A stretch of 5,873 nucleotides of DNA from an uncultured Caryophanales bacterium (GTDB taxonomy: Bacteria; Bacillota_I; Bacilli_A; RFN20; CAG-826). Shown here piece by piece: positions 1 through 5,873 of this stretch. The stretch lies in assembly GCA_947165725.1 (NCBI GenBank), contig CAMVBL010000065.1:1-5873 (forward strand), given 5' to 3'. The first letter of the stretch is position 1, and every line of letters begins with the position of its first letter. A program made the translations under genes and the position numbers. Under the pieces are notes generated by a model that did no database searches, was not told the DNA's origin, and worked only from the letters and a program-made list of their open reading frames with translations.

Positions 1-1
1 T

Positions 2-838
2 AATGCTGCACACTTAACATGTTTCAGAGCCTTTAAAGAAGCTCTTCCAAACTGCCCAGCGATTGCGACATTTGATACCGCTTTCCATCAAACAATGGAA
101 CCAGCGGATTATACATTCCCAATTCCTTATGAATTAACGGAAAAATATGACATTCGTAGATATGGTGCTCATGGTACATCCCATAAGTATTTAGCCCAAG
201 AAGGACTTAAATATTTACCAGGTGTGGAACATCCACGTATTATCTCTTGCCACATTGGTTCTGGTGCTTCCATTACCGCGATTAAAGATGGTAAGTGTGT
301 CGCTACCTCAATGGGCTTAACACCTTTAGGTGGTATCATGATGGGTACACGTACTGGTGATATGGATCCATCTGTTTTCAACTATGTTGTTAGTGTAACA
401 GGTAAATCCGCGGAAGAAGTTTACCAAATGTTTAATAAGAAATCTGGTTTCTTAGGTGTGTCTGGTATTTCTAATGACTCTAGAGATGTTTTAGCCGCGG
501 CTGAAGCTGGTGATAAACACGCGATCTTAGCTAACGAAATCTTCAATAGAAGAATTGCCGATTTCATCGGTCAATATTATGTGAGATTAGGTGGTTGTGA
601 CTTAATTATCTTCTCCGCTGGTATTGGTGAAAATGAACCAAGAACTAGAAGAGATGTTTGTAAGTTACTTGAAGAAGCTTTGGGTGTGAAGATTGATAAT
701 GATTTCAATATGACATTACATGGTAAAGAAGCTTTAATCTCCACTGCTGATAGTAAGATTAAAGTGGCTATCATCCCAACTGATGAAGAAGTGATGATTG
801 CTCGTGATGCCTACAATATGTGTGTGAAGGGTAAATAA
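2..838 (+). CDS. ackA: Acetate kinase, C-terminal 278 residues (5' end outside window)
   Basis: Acetate kinase interconverts acetyl phosphate + ADP and acetate + ATP in the cytoplasm, usually as partner of phosphotransacetylase. The reading frame is open from base 2 with no stop upstream, so the gene enters from the left. The ATG at 95 is an internal methionine, because conserved family sequence is already readable before it (FDTAFHQT, with the catalytic-region Asp codon at 74-76). Further family signatures follow in order: YGAHGTSHKY (161-190), the phosphate-binding HIGSG segment near 250-270, TSMGLTPLGG, GTRTGD with the active-site Arg codon at 350-352, SGFLGVSGISNDSRD, the nucleotide-site GIGEN (620-634) and the C-terminal PTDEEVMIARD. 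Family members are about 395-400 residues, so roughly 118 N-terminal residues are missing. The frame is intact and ends in TAA at 836-838. nrnA starts one base later, which suggests co-transcription. Identity is near certain; only the start is unknown. Confidence 0.97.
   Translation, partial: NAAHLTCFRAFKEALPNCPAIATFDTAFHQTMEPADYTFPIPYELTEKYDIRRYGAHGTSHKYLAQEGLKYLPGVEHPRIISCHIGSGASITAIKDGKCVATSMGLTPLGGIMMGTRTGDMDPSVFNYVVSVTGKSAEEVYQMFNKKSGFLGVSGISNDSRDVLAAAEAGDKHAILANEIFNRRIADFIGQYYVRLGGCDLIIFSAGIGENEPRTRRDVCKLLEEALGVKIDNDFNMTLHGKEALISTADSKIKVAIIPTDEEVMIARDAYNMCVKGK
827..831 (+). promoter_or_regulatory. Ribosome binding site of nrnA, inside the end of ackA
   Basis: The AAGGG at 827-831 lies in the last codons of ackA, with eight bases between it and the ATG at 840. 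That is normal Shine-Dalgarno spacing and it fixes the nrnA start. Because the site is covered by ribosomes finishing ackA, and only one base separates the ackA stop from the nrnA start, translational coupling is likely (inference). Confidence 0.7.
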
Positions 839-839
839 T

Positions 840-1835
840 ATGAAACTTGATTCCACTCTTGCTAATTTCCTTAAACCAAACAAGAAAGAAATCACTCGTA
901 TTTTAAGCGCGATTAAACGTTACGATAGAATCGCTATCTTTAGACACGCAATGCCTGACTTTGATGCCCTTGGTTCACAAATGGGTTTAGCCACTTGGCT
1001 TAAAGATAATTTCCCAAATAAAGAAATCCATGTTCTTGGTGATAACCATGTGACATTCACCCCACGTCTATATCCTGAAATGGATCGTTTACCTGAGGAG
1101 TGGTTCAAAGAACCATTCTTAGCCATTATTTTAGATACAGCGAACACTTCTCGTATTAGCGATCCAAGATGGAAAAAGGCTAAATTTAAAATTAAAATTG
1201 ACCACCACCCAGAAGTGGAAAAATATGGCAAAGTGCAAGTTGTGAGAACTGATGCTTGTGCCGCTGCAGAAATTCTTAGCGATATCTTACTCTCCTTTAA
1301 AGGAAACTATGTTTTAAGTAAACAAGCAGCCTCATATTTATATTCTGGTATTGCGGGTGATTCTGGTAGATTCCAATATTCATCTACCTCTAAAGCCACA
1401 TTCGTCACTGCTTCTTATTTATTAGAAGCTGGTATTGACTTAAGTGATGTCTATAACAGAATGTATCAAAAGAAACTTGATGACTTAAAAGTCACCGCTT
1501 ATATCCTTCACCACTTCTCAGTTTCTGAACATGGTGTGGCCTATTATGTCCTTGAAGACAAGATTCAAAAAGAACTTAATATTACCACTGAAAGAGGCAA
1601 AGAAAACGTTAACCTATTTTCTAACATTGAAGGTGTCAATGCTTGGTGCTCTATTACTGAAGATCCAAAAGATAACTGTTGGAGAGTCTCAATTAGAAGT
1701 AAAGGCAAAGCCATCAACGGTGTTGCGGCTAAATGGGAAGGTGGCGGTCACGCTCAAGCTAGTGGCGCGAAGATTGATAATCTAAATCAACTTCCAGCCT
1801 TCATTAAAGATTTGGACGATTTGTTCCTCGATTAA
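840..1835 (+). CDS. nrnA: DHH/DHHA1 phosphoesterase, bifunctional oligoribonuclease / pAp phosphatase (NrnA type)
   Basis: Proteins of this family degrade RNA oligonucleotides a few residues long to mononucleotides, and many also dephosphorylate 3'-phosphoadenosine 5'-phosphate. They take the place of Orn in most Firmicutes. The 331-residue protein shows the full DHH catalytic set: H36, D40 and D42 in the RHAMPDFDALGS motif, D99 in LDTANTSRI, DHH at 121-123, and D174 in AGDSGRF. The C-terminal DHHA1 substrate-binding domain carries the RVSIRS strand and the GGGHAQASGA motif at 301-310. Length is slightly above the usual 310-325. No signal peptide or membrane segment is seen, so it should be cytoplasmic. 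The ATG at 840 has a well-placed AAGGG. The gene ends in tandem TAA codons (1833-1838) and an intrinsic terminator follows. A cyclic-dinucleotide phosphodiesterase of the GdpP type is unlikely, because there are no transmembrane, PAS or GGDEF parts. Whether pAp or short RNA is the main substrate cannot be read from sequence. Confidence 0.93.
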   Translation: MKLDSTLANFLKPNKKEITRILSAIKRYDRIAIFRHAMPDFDALGSQMGLATWLKDNFPNKEIHVLGDNHVTFTPRLYPEMDRLPEEWFKEPFLAIILDTANTSRISDPRWKKAKFKIKIDHHPEVEKYGKVQVVRTDACAAAEILSDILLSFKGNYVLSKQAASYLYSGIAGDSGRFQYSSTSKATFVTASYLLEAGIDLSDVYNRMYQKKLDDLKVTAYILHHFSVSEHGVAYYVLEDKIQKELNITTERGKENVNLFSNIEGVNAWCSITEDPKDNCWRVSIRSKGKAINGVAAKWEGGGHAQASGAKIDNLNQLPAFIKDLDDLFLD

Positions 1836-1852
1836 TAAGAAAATTTGAACTT

Positions 1853-1887
1853 AAAAAGGTGCCATTAAGGTACCTTTTTTCTTTCTC
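1853..1887 (+). terminator. Intrinsic terminator after nrnA
   Basis: The left arm AAAAAGGTGCC (1853-1863) pairs with GGTACCTTTTT (1869-1879) across the five-base loop ATTAA. This gives an 11-bp stem with a single G-U wobble, followed by a pyrimidine tract rich in T (1875-1891). It starts 15 bases after the second stop codon of nrnA. It should end the ackA-nrnA transcript and separate it from dnaE. The A tract on the left arm could also give weaker termination on the minus strand, but there is no gene there to end. Confidence 0.92.
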
Positions 1888-1893
1888 TTTTAT

Positions 1894-1905
1894 GCGCAAG
1901 TGCGC
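1894..1905. repeat. Short GC-rich inverted repeat upstream of dnaE
   Basis: GCGCA (1894-1898) and TGCGC (1901-1905) form a perfect inverted repeat with a two-base centre, standing out in an otherwise AT-rich gap. It directly abuts the -10-like hexamer at 1906. In DNA it could be a small operator. In RNA only the inner GCGC/GCGC stem with an AAGT loop could form, and only if transcription starts further upstream. The arms are short, so chance is a real alternative. Confidence 0.35.
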
Positions 1906-1911
1906 TACAAT
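1906..1911 (+). promoter_or_regulatory. Candidate -10 box of the dnaE-polA promoter
   Basis: TACAAT at 1906-1911 matches the sigma-A -10 consensus at five of six bases. It sits after the upstream terminator, where a promoter is needed. The five bases before it (TGCGC) resemble the extended -10 element TRTGN, with C replacing T at the critical TG. No good -35 hexamer lies 16-18 bases upstream, where the sequence is the pyrimidine tract. The predicted transcription start would fall at about 1917-1920, on or next to the dnaE ATG, giving a leaderless or nearly leaderless mRNA. This is a prediction from pattern only. Confidence 0.45.
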
Positions 1912-1917
1912 AGGAGC

Positions 1918-4900
1918 ATGAATAACTTCGTCCCACTACGTGTTGTATCTTGCTATTCTTTTCTTCAAAGTGGTTTGACTATTGAAAGAATTGCTAGTGG
2001 CGTTACTAAGAACGCCTATTTTGGTGTGGGACTATGTGATAAAGGTGTGATGTATGGCGTTCCTTCTTTTATCAAAGCGATGGAAGCTTTAGGAAAGCCC
2101 ACTATTATTGGTCTAGAAATTAAATTAGATGATGACACTTTAGGTGTCTACGCTATTAACGAAGAAGGCTATCGTAATCTATTAAAGATTTCTACAGCGA
2201 TTCAAAAGAAAGAATTCAATAGAAAATTCTTAGAAGAACACACTAAAGGATTATTAGCCGTTATTGAAACTTCTAACGGCAAATTTAAAGAACTTTTCAT
2301 AGAAAACAATGATGGCTTTAATAGATATTTATTAACCTGGAACAATCTCTTTAAGAGTGGTTTTTATCTTGGTGTTGAAGTCGTTAAGAAAGAAGATGTG
2401 AAATACGCTAACTCTATTAGAAAGTTTGCGAGTGAACACTCCTATGAGACCGTAGCGTTCCCGACTATTAGATATCTTAAAAAAGATGATGCGATTGTTT
2501 TAAAAATCGCCGAAGCTATTGCTAATGAAGAGCAGATTAAAGAGAAGAAAGCCATTGGTCAAGAATACTTTATGAGTATTACTGACTATCAAAAAATCTA
2601 TACTCCTAAAGAAATCTTAAATACCCAAAAGATCTTAGAGAAATCTAAGTTTGATTTCCATCAGAAAAGAGGGGAATTATTCCACTACCCTGTGGAAGAT
2701 AGTCCTAAGGCTTTAAAAGAAAATTGCTATGAAGCATTAAATAAACTTGGTTTAGATAAAGACAAAGAATACACTAAGCGTTTAGATTATGAATTAGAAA
2801 CAATTAATTCATTAGGTTACGCTGATTATTTCCTTATTGTCCAAGACTATGTTAGCTATGCTAAAAACCACGATATTATCGTTGGTCCTGGTAGAGGCAG
2901 TGCGGCTGGTAGCTTAGTGTCTTATTTACTTAATATTACAGAAATTGATCCGCTTAAAAATGGCTTACAATTTGAAAGATTCTTAAATCCATATCGTAAG
3001 ACAATGCCTGATATAGACGTTGACTTTATGGATATTAAGCGTGACTTAGTTGTGGACTATATGCGTGAAAAATACGGTAATGAGCATGTCGCTAATATCG
3101 TGACTTTCCAAACAATTCAAGCTAAGCAATCTCTTAGAGATATAGGTCGAGTCTATGGCTACTCTAATAACGATATAGACTTATTATCTAAACGTATCAC
3201 TAATCCAAAATATTCTCTTAGAGAAGCTTATAAGAAATTACCAGAATTTAAGAAACTTGTAGATAGTGATAACTATTATTTAGAAATTGTCTCTTTAGCG
3301 AGTAAGATTGAAGGTCTTATTAGACAAAGTGGCTTACACGCCGCTGGTATCATTTTGAATAATGATTCCTTAGAGGAAGCTTTACCAATCCTTACTGATT
3401 TTAATGGTCACTACATCTCACAATATGAAATGGGTTATTTAGAAGAACAAGGCTTCTTAAAGATGGACTTCTTAGGACTTAGAAACTTAACCACGATTGA
3501 TTACTGCGTTGATTTAATCAAGAAGAACAATCCTAACGCTGATATTGATGTTAAACATATTCCATATGATGACCCTAATGTTTATAAGTTAATTGCATCT
3601 TTACAAACAATGGGTGTTTTCCAACTTGAAAGCTCTGGTATGAAAAGAGCGATATCAATTCTTAAACCAAGTTGCTTTAATGATATCGTCGCTTTATTAG
3701 CCTTATTTAGACCAGGACCAATGGATTCCATCAATACTTACGCTAAGCGTAAAGAAGGTAAAGAAAAGATTATCTATGATGATCCATGTTTAGAGCCAAT
3801 CTTAAAAGAAACATATGGCATTATTGTCTATCAAGAGCAAGTGAATATGATCGCCACCACTATGGCGGGTTTCTCAATGGGCGAAGCCGATATGTTTAGA
3901 AGAGCGATATCAAAGAAAGATATCGATAAACTTTTAGAAAGTGAAAAAGCCTTTATTGAAGGCTCTATTAAACAAGGCCATAACGAAAAGACCGCGAAGA
4001 AAGTCTTTGACTTTATTAAGAAGTTTGCTAACTATGGCTTTAATAAATCTCACTCTGTGGCCTATTCTGTTATTGCTTGCCAAATGGCCTATCTTAAGTA
4101 CTACTATCCACTTGAATTTTATGCCGCTATTTTGGAAACAAGTAGTTCTACGAGTGACACTAAATTTAATGAATATGTTAGTGAGATGAAGCAAAGAAAT
4201 ATTGCGATTATTTCTCCTAATATCAATAAGTCCGCGAAAGACTTTGTCGTACAAAAAGAAGGTTTATTATTCCCATTAAGTGCGATTAAAGGCATTAATG
4301 AATTATTTGTTAACGCAATATTAGAAGAAAGAAATAATAACGGTGAATATAAGGACTTCTTTGATTTTGTTGGAAGAATGTATCGCTACAAGATTAATGA
4401 AGCCCAAATTAATAAATTAATTGACGCTGGATGTTTTGATACATTCAATCCTTCAAGAGCGTCCTTTAGAGCGAGTATTAGAAGTGCATTACAATATTCT
4501 GAACTTGTCTTTAAAGAAAATGACCAACTTAATATTGGATTCTCTGATTTGATTACCCCATATCTTATCGAAGATCATGATGATCCATTAGAGAATTTAG
4601 ATAAAGAATATGAAGTTTTAGGAATTATGCTTTCTAATAATCCTCTTCACTATAAGACCGATATCTTAAGAGCGAAGAAAGTCACCCCTATCATCGAGGC
4701 AAAAAACGAATTTAACGCGGTTATTGCCGGTATGATTAGAAGTGTGAAAACAATCACTACTAAAAAAGGCGCCACTATGGCGTTTGTCAAACTTATGGAT
4801 GAGACTGATGAAATCGAGCTCACCTTATTCCCTGAAGCTTATCAGGAAGGTATTTCATTATTAGAAAAGAATTCTTTAATCATCGCGACGATAAAGAGAG

Positions 4901-4959
4901 AAAAACGCGATGACAATTATGACTTTATTTGTAATAAAGTAGAACCATTAGAGGAATAG
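1918..4959 (+). CDS. dnaE: DNA polymerase III alpha subunit, DnaE type, short form with degenerate PHP domain
   Basis: This is a C-family DNA polymerase that extends primers at the replication fork. In low-GC Gram-positives that also have PolC, it extends RNA primers before handing over to PolC, and can take part in lesion bypass. At 1013 residues it is shorter than B. subtilis DnaE (about 1115). Domains in order: PHP (about 1-200); palm with GPGRGSAAGS (323-332) and PDIDVDF holding catalytic D367 and D369; the third catalytic Asp D517 in KMDFLGL; fingers with GVFQLESSGMKR (566-577), LFRPGPMD (596-603), YGIIVYQEQV (633-642) and FNKSHSVAYS (708-717); a helix-hairpin-helix region near 785-840; a probable clamp-binding peptide QLNIGF (870-875); and an OB fold from about 933 to the end. 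The polymerase core looks active. The PHP metal ligands are largely lost. I chose the ATG at 1918 because family homology begins at once after it (FVPLRVVSCYSFL against the usual FVHLHVHSEYSLL). The GTG at 1900 has no ribosome binding site. polA follows after three bases. Confidence 0.96.
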   Translation: MNNFVPLRVVSCYSFLQSGLTIERIASGVTKNAYFGVGLCDKGVMYGVPSFIKAMEALGKPTIIGLEIKLDDDTLGVYAINEEGYRNLLKISTAIQKKEFNRKFLEEHTKGLLAVIETSNGKFKELFIENNDGFNRYLLTWNNLFKSGFYLGVEVVKKEDVKYANSIRKFASEHSYETVAFPTIRYLKKDDAIVLKIAEAIANEEQIKEKKAIGQEYFMSITDYQKIYTPKEILNTQKILEKSKFDFHQKRGELFHYPVEDSPKALKENCYEALNKLGLDKDKEYTKRLDYELETINSLGYADYFLIVQDYVSYAKNHDIIVGPGRGSAAGSLVSYLLNITEIDPLKNGLQFERFLNPYRKTMPDIDVDFMDIKRDLVVDYMREKYGNEHVANIVTFQTIQAKQSLRDIGRVYGYSNNDIDLLSKRITNPKYSLREAYKKLPEFKKLVDSDNYYLEIVSLASKIEGLIRQSGLHAAGIILNNDSLEEALPILTDFNGHYISQYEMGYLEEQGFLKMDFLGLRNLTTIDYCVDLIKKNNPNADIDVKHIPYDDPNVYKLIASLQTMGVFQLESSGMKRAISILKPSCFNDIVALLALFRPGPMDSINTYAKRKEGKEKIIYDDPCLEPILKETYGIIVYQEQVNMIATTMAGFSMGEADMFRRAISKKDIDKLLESEKAFIEGSIKQGHNEKTAKKVFDFIKKFANYGFNKSHSVAYSVIACQMAYLKYYYPLEFYAAILETSSSTSDTKFNEYVSEMKQRNIAIISPNINKSAKDFVVQKEGLLFPLSAIKGINELFVNAILEERNNNGEYKDFFDFVGRMYRYKINEAQINKLIDAGCFDTFNPSRASFRASIRSALQYSELVFKENDQLNIGFSDLITPYLIEDHDDPLENLDKEYEVLGIMLSNNPLHYKTDILRAKKVTPIIEAKNEFNAVIAGMIRSVKTITTKKGATMAFVKLMDETDEIELTLFPEAYQEGISLLEKNSLIIATIKREKRDDNYDFICNKVEPLEE
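4950..4955 (+). promoter_or_regulatory. Ribosome binding site of polA, inside the end of dnaE
   Basis: AGAGGA at 4950-4955 lies within the final Leu-Glu-Glu codons of dnaE, with seven bases before the ATG at 4963. The dnaE stop (4957-4959) falls between the site and the start, an arrangement typical of coupled genes in one operon. Confidence 0.7.
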
Positions 4960-4962
4960 ATT

Positions 4963-5873
4963 ATGCCAAAGATTACAATCATTGATGGAAACTCCTTGCT
5001 CTTTAGAGCATACTTCGCTACAGCCTATCCTGGTGTCGAGATTATGCGTACACAGGACGGGACACCTACTAACGCTATTTTTGCCTTCTCTAGCATGATT
5101 AATAAGATCCTTGGCGCTTTGAAAAAAGATGAAGGTTTAATGGTCGCTTTTGATGCAGGTAAAGATACATTTAGAAAAGAACAACTTGAATCATATAAGG
5201 CAAATAGAAAACCAACGCCAGAAGATTTAGTAAGACAGTTTCCAATGGCAAGAGACTTCTTAAAAGCTCTTGGTATTTTCCAATTCGAACAACATGGTTA
5301 TGAAGGAGATGATATCGCTGGTACTGTCGCTAAACTCGCGGAAAAAGAAGGCTATCAAGTTACTATCTACACAAGTGATAGAGACTTCCTTCAACTAGTC
5401 GATAATAACATCACTGTTAATATCATCCGTAAGGGTATGTCAGATATTGTCGCAATGACTCCTGAAGTCGTTAAAGAAACATATGGATTTGAACCACTTC
5501 AAATCATCGACTATAAAGGTTTAAGAGGTGATGCGAGCGATAACCTACCAGGCATTAAAGGTGTTGGTGAAAAAACCGCGGTTAAATTAATCCAAGAATA
5601 TGGTAGTTTTGATAACATTATCGCTCATGCGAGTGAGATTAAAGGTAAGCTCGGTGAGGCTATTATTGCCGACCAAGAAACAGGTAGATTATCAAGAGAT
5701 TTAGCCATCATTAAAACTGATGTCCCACTTCCATTTGGTATTAATGAAACAATCTATCAAGGTTATGACTTCACTAGTGTTAGTGAGTACTGTCAAAAAT
5801 ATGAACTTAAACAATTTATGTCTAAGATTGTTCAAAAATGGAAGAAGGTTGAATTAGAACAAACTGAAATTAA
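4963..5873 (+). CDS. polA: DNA polymerase I, N-terminal 5'-3' exonuclease domain (3' end outside window)
   Basis: The domain is a FEN-like 5' nuclease that removes RNA primers and displaced flaps during Okazaki fragment maturation and excision repair. 303 codons are visible, without a stop. The frame opens at once with the family start (KITIIDGNSLLFRAYFA). All acidic metal-binding positions known from bacterial PolA are present: D8, D64 (VAFDAG), E114, D116 and D117 (YEGDDIAGT), D139 and D141 (TSDRDFLQL), D190 and D193 (GDASDNLPG). The YKANR segment (78-82) and the helix-hairpin-helix GIKGVGEKTA (197-206) fit too. The nuclease domain ends near residue 292, and the last visible residues look like the start of a charged linker. 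A full PolA of about 850-900 residues is the likeliest reading, and a dnaE-polA order is common in this kind of organism. However, stand-alone 5' exonucleases of about 290-310 residues exist in Mollicutes and Bacilli (YpcP type), and the window stops too early to decide. Confidence 0.88.
   Translation, partial: MPKITIIDGNSLLFRAYFATAYPGVEIMRTQDGTPTNAIFAFSSMINKILGALKKDEGLMVAFDAGKDTFRKEQLESYKANRKPTPEDLVRQFPMARDFLKALGIFQFEQHGYEGDDIAGTVAKLAEKEGYQVTIYTSDRDFLQLVDNNITVNIIRKGMSDIVAMTPEVVKETYGFEPLQIIDYKGLRGDASDNLPGIKGVGEKTAVKLIQEYGSFDNIIAHASEIKGKLGEAIIADQETGRLSRDLAIIKTDVPLPFGINETIYQGYDFTSVSEYCQKYELKQFMSKIVQKWKKVELEQTEI

Noticed and set aside
95..838. ATG at 95 as the start of acetate kinase
   Set aside because: Conserved acetate kinase sequence, including FDTAFHQT, is readable in the same frame from base 2, so the ATG is internal and the gene is cut by the window edge.
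920..1231. 103-codon open frame on the minus strand inside nrnA
   Set aside because: It is antisense to the catalytic DHH region, has no recognisable domain, and the plus-strand frame carries all the conserved motifs.
1531..1785. 84-codon plus-strand frame overlapping nrnA out of frame, and a similar one at 3941-4189 in dnaE
   Set aside because: Low-complexity Lys/Leu-rich translations with no domain, fully inside genes whose own frames are clearly coding.
1845..1850. TTGAAC as a -35 box for a dnaE promoter
   Set aside because: It matches TTGACA at only four positions, is too far from the TACAAT box at 1906, and nothing like a -10 lies 16-18 bases after it; that stretch is the terminator stem.
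1900..1917. GTG at 1900 as an upstream start of dnaE, adding six residues
   Set aside because: No ribosome binding site precedes it, the added residues match nothing in the family, and DnaE homology starts right after the ATG at 1918. The candidate -10 box also lies inside this extension.
3906..3926. Paired GATATC words in dnaE as a possible binding site
   Set aside because: They fall in coding sequence for Ile-Ser and Asp-Ile codons and similar words recur by codon usage in this AT-rich genome.
3934..4254. 106-codon open frame on the minus strand inside dnaE
   Set aside because: It lies opposite conserved fingers-domain sequence of dnaE and has no recognisable domain, so it is a shadow frame.
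840..4959. TGA recoding to tryptophan, as in Mycoplasma
   Set aside because: The tryptophans checked are TGG and no in-frame TGA occurs in any of the four genes, so the standard code explains everything seen.

Overview
The window is a stretch of ordinary low-GC bacterial chromosome with four co-directional plus-strand genes. In order they are the 3' part of acetate kinase (ackA), an NrnA-type DHH phosphoesterase, a compact DnaE-type DNA polymerase III alpha subunit, and the 5' part of a DNA polymerase I-type 5'-3' nuclease (polA). The AT-rich composition, AGA/CGT arginine codons, purine-rich ribosome binding sites and the nrnA-dnaE-polA neighbourhood suggest a Firmicutes/Mollicutes-related lineage (Bacilli, Erysipelotrichia or an uncultured Mollicutes-like group). 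This placement is inference. All tryptophans I checked are TGG and no gene needs TGA read through, so nothing points to the Mycoplasma code.

Layout: bases 1-838 are ackA, open at the left edge. One base later nrnA begins (840-1835) and ends in tandem TAA stops. Bases 1836-1917 are the only real intergenic gap. It holds a strong intrinsic terminator (1853-1887), then a short GC-rich inverted repeat and a candidate -10 box just before dnaE. dnaE (1918-4959) is followed three bases later by polA (4963 to the right edge), whose ribosome binding site lies inside the last codons of dnaE. I read this as two transcription units: ackA-nrnA, ending at the terminator, and dnaE-polA, starting after it.

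Functionally, the second unit is DNA synthesis: a replicative or lesion-tolerant polymerase plus the enzyme that removes RNA primers and fills gaps. NrnA in the first unit finishes RNA turnover by degrading very short oligonucleotides and pAp. Acetate kinase makes ATP from acetyl phosphate and points to fermentative or overflow metabolism.

I found no mobile element, CRISPR array, RNA gene or undescribed system. The points worth a second look are small: the dnaE start context, where the purine-rich motif is too close to the ATG and a -10-like box predicts a leaderless or nearly leaderless mRNA, and the loss of metal-binding residues in the DnaE PHP domain.
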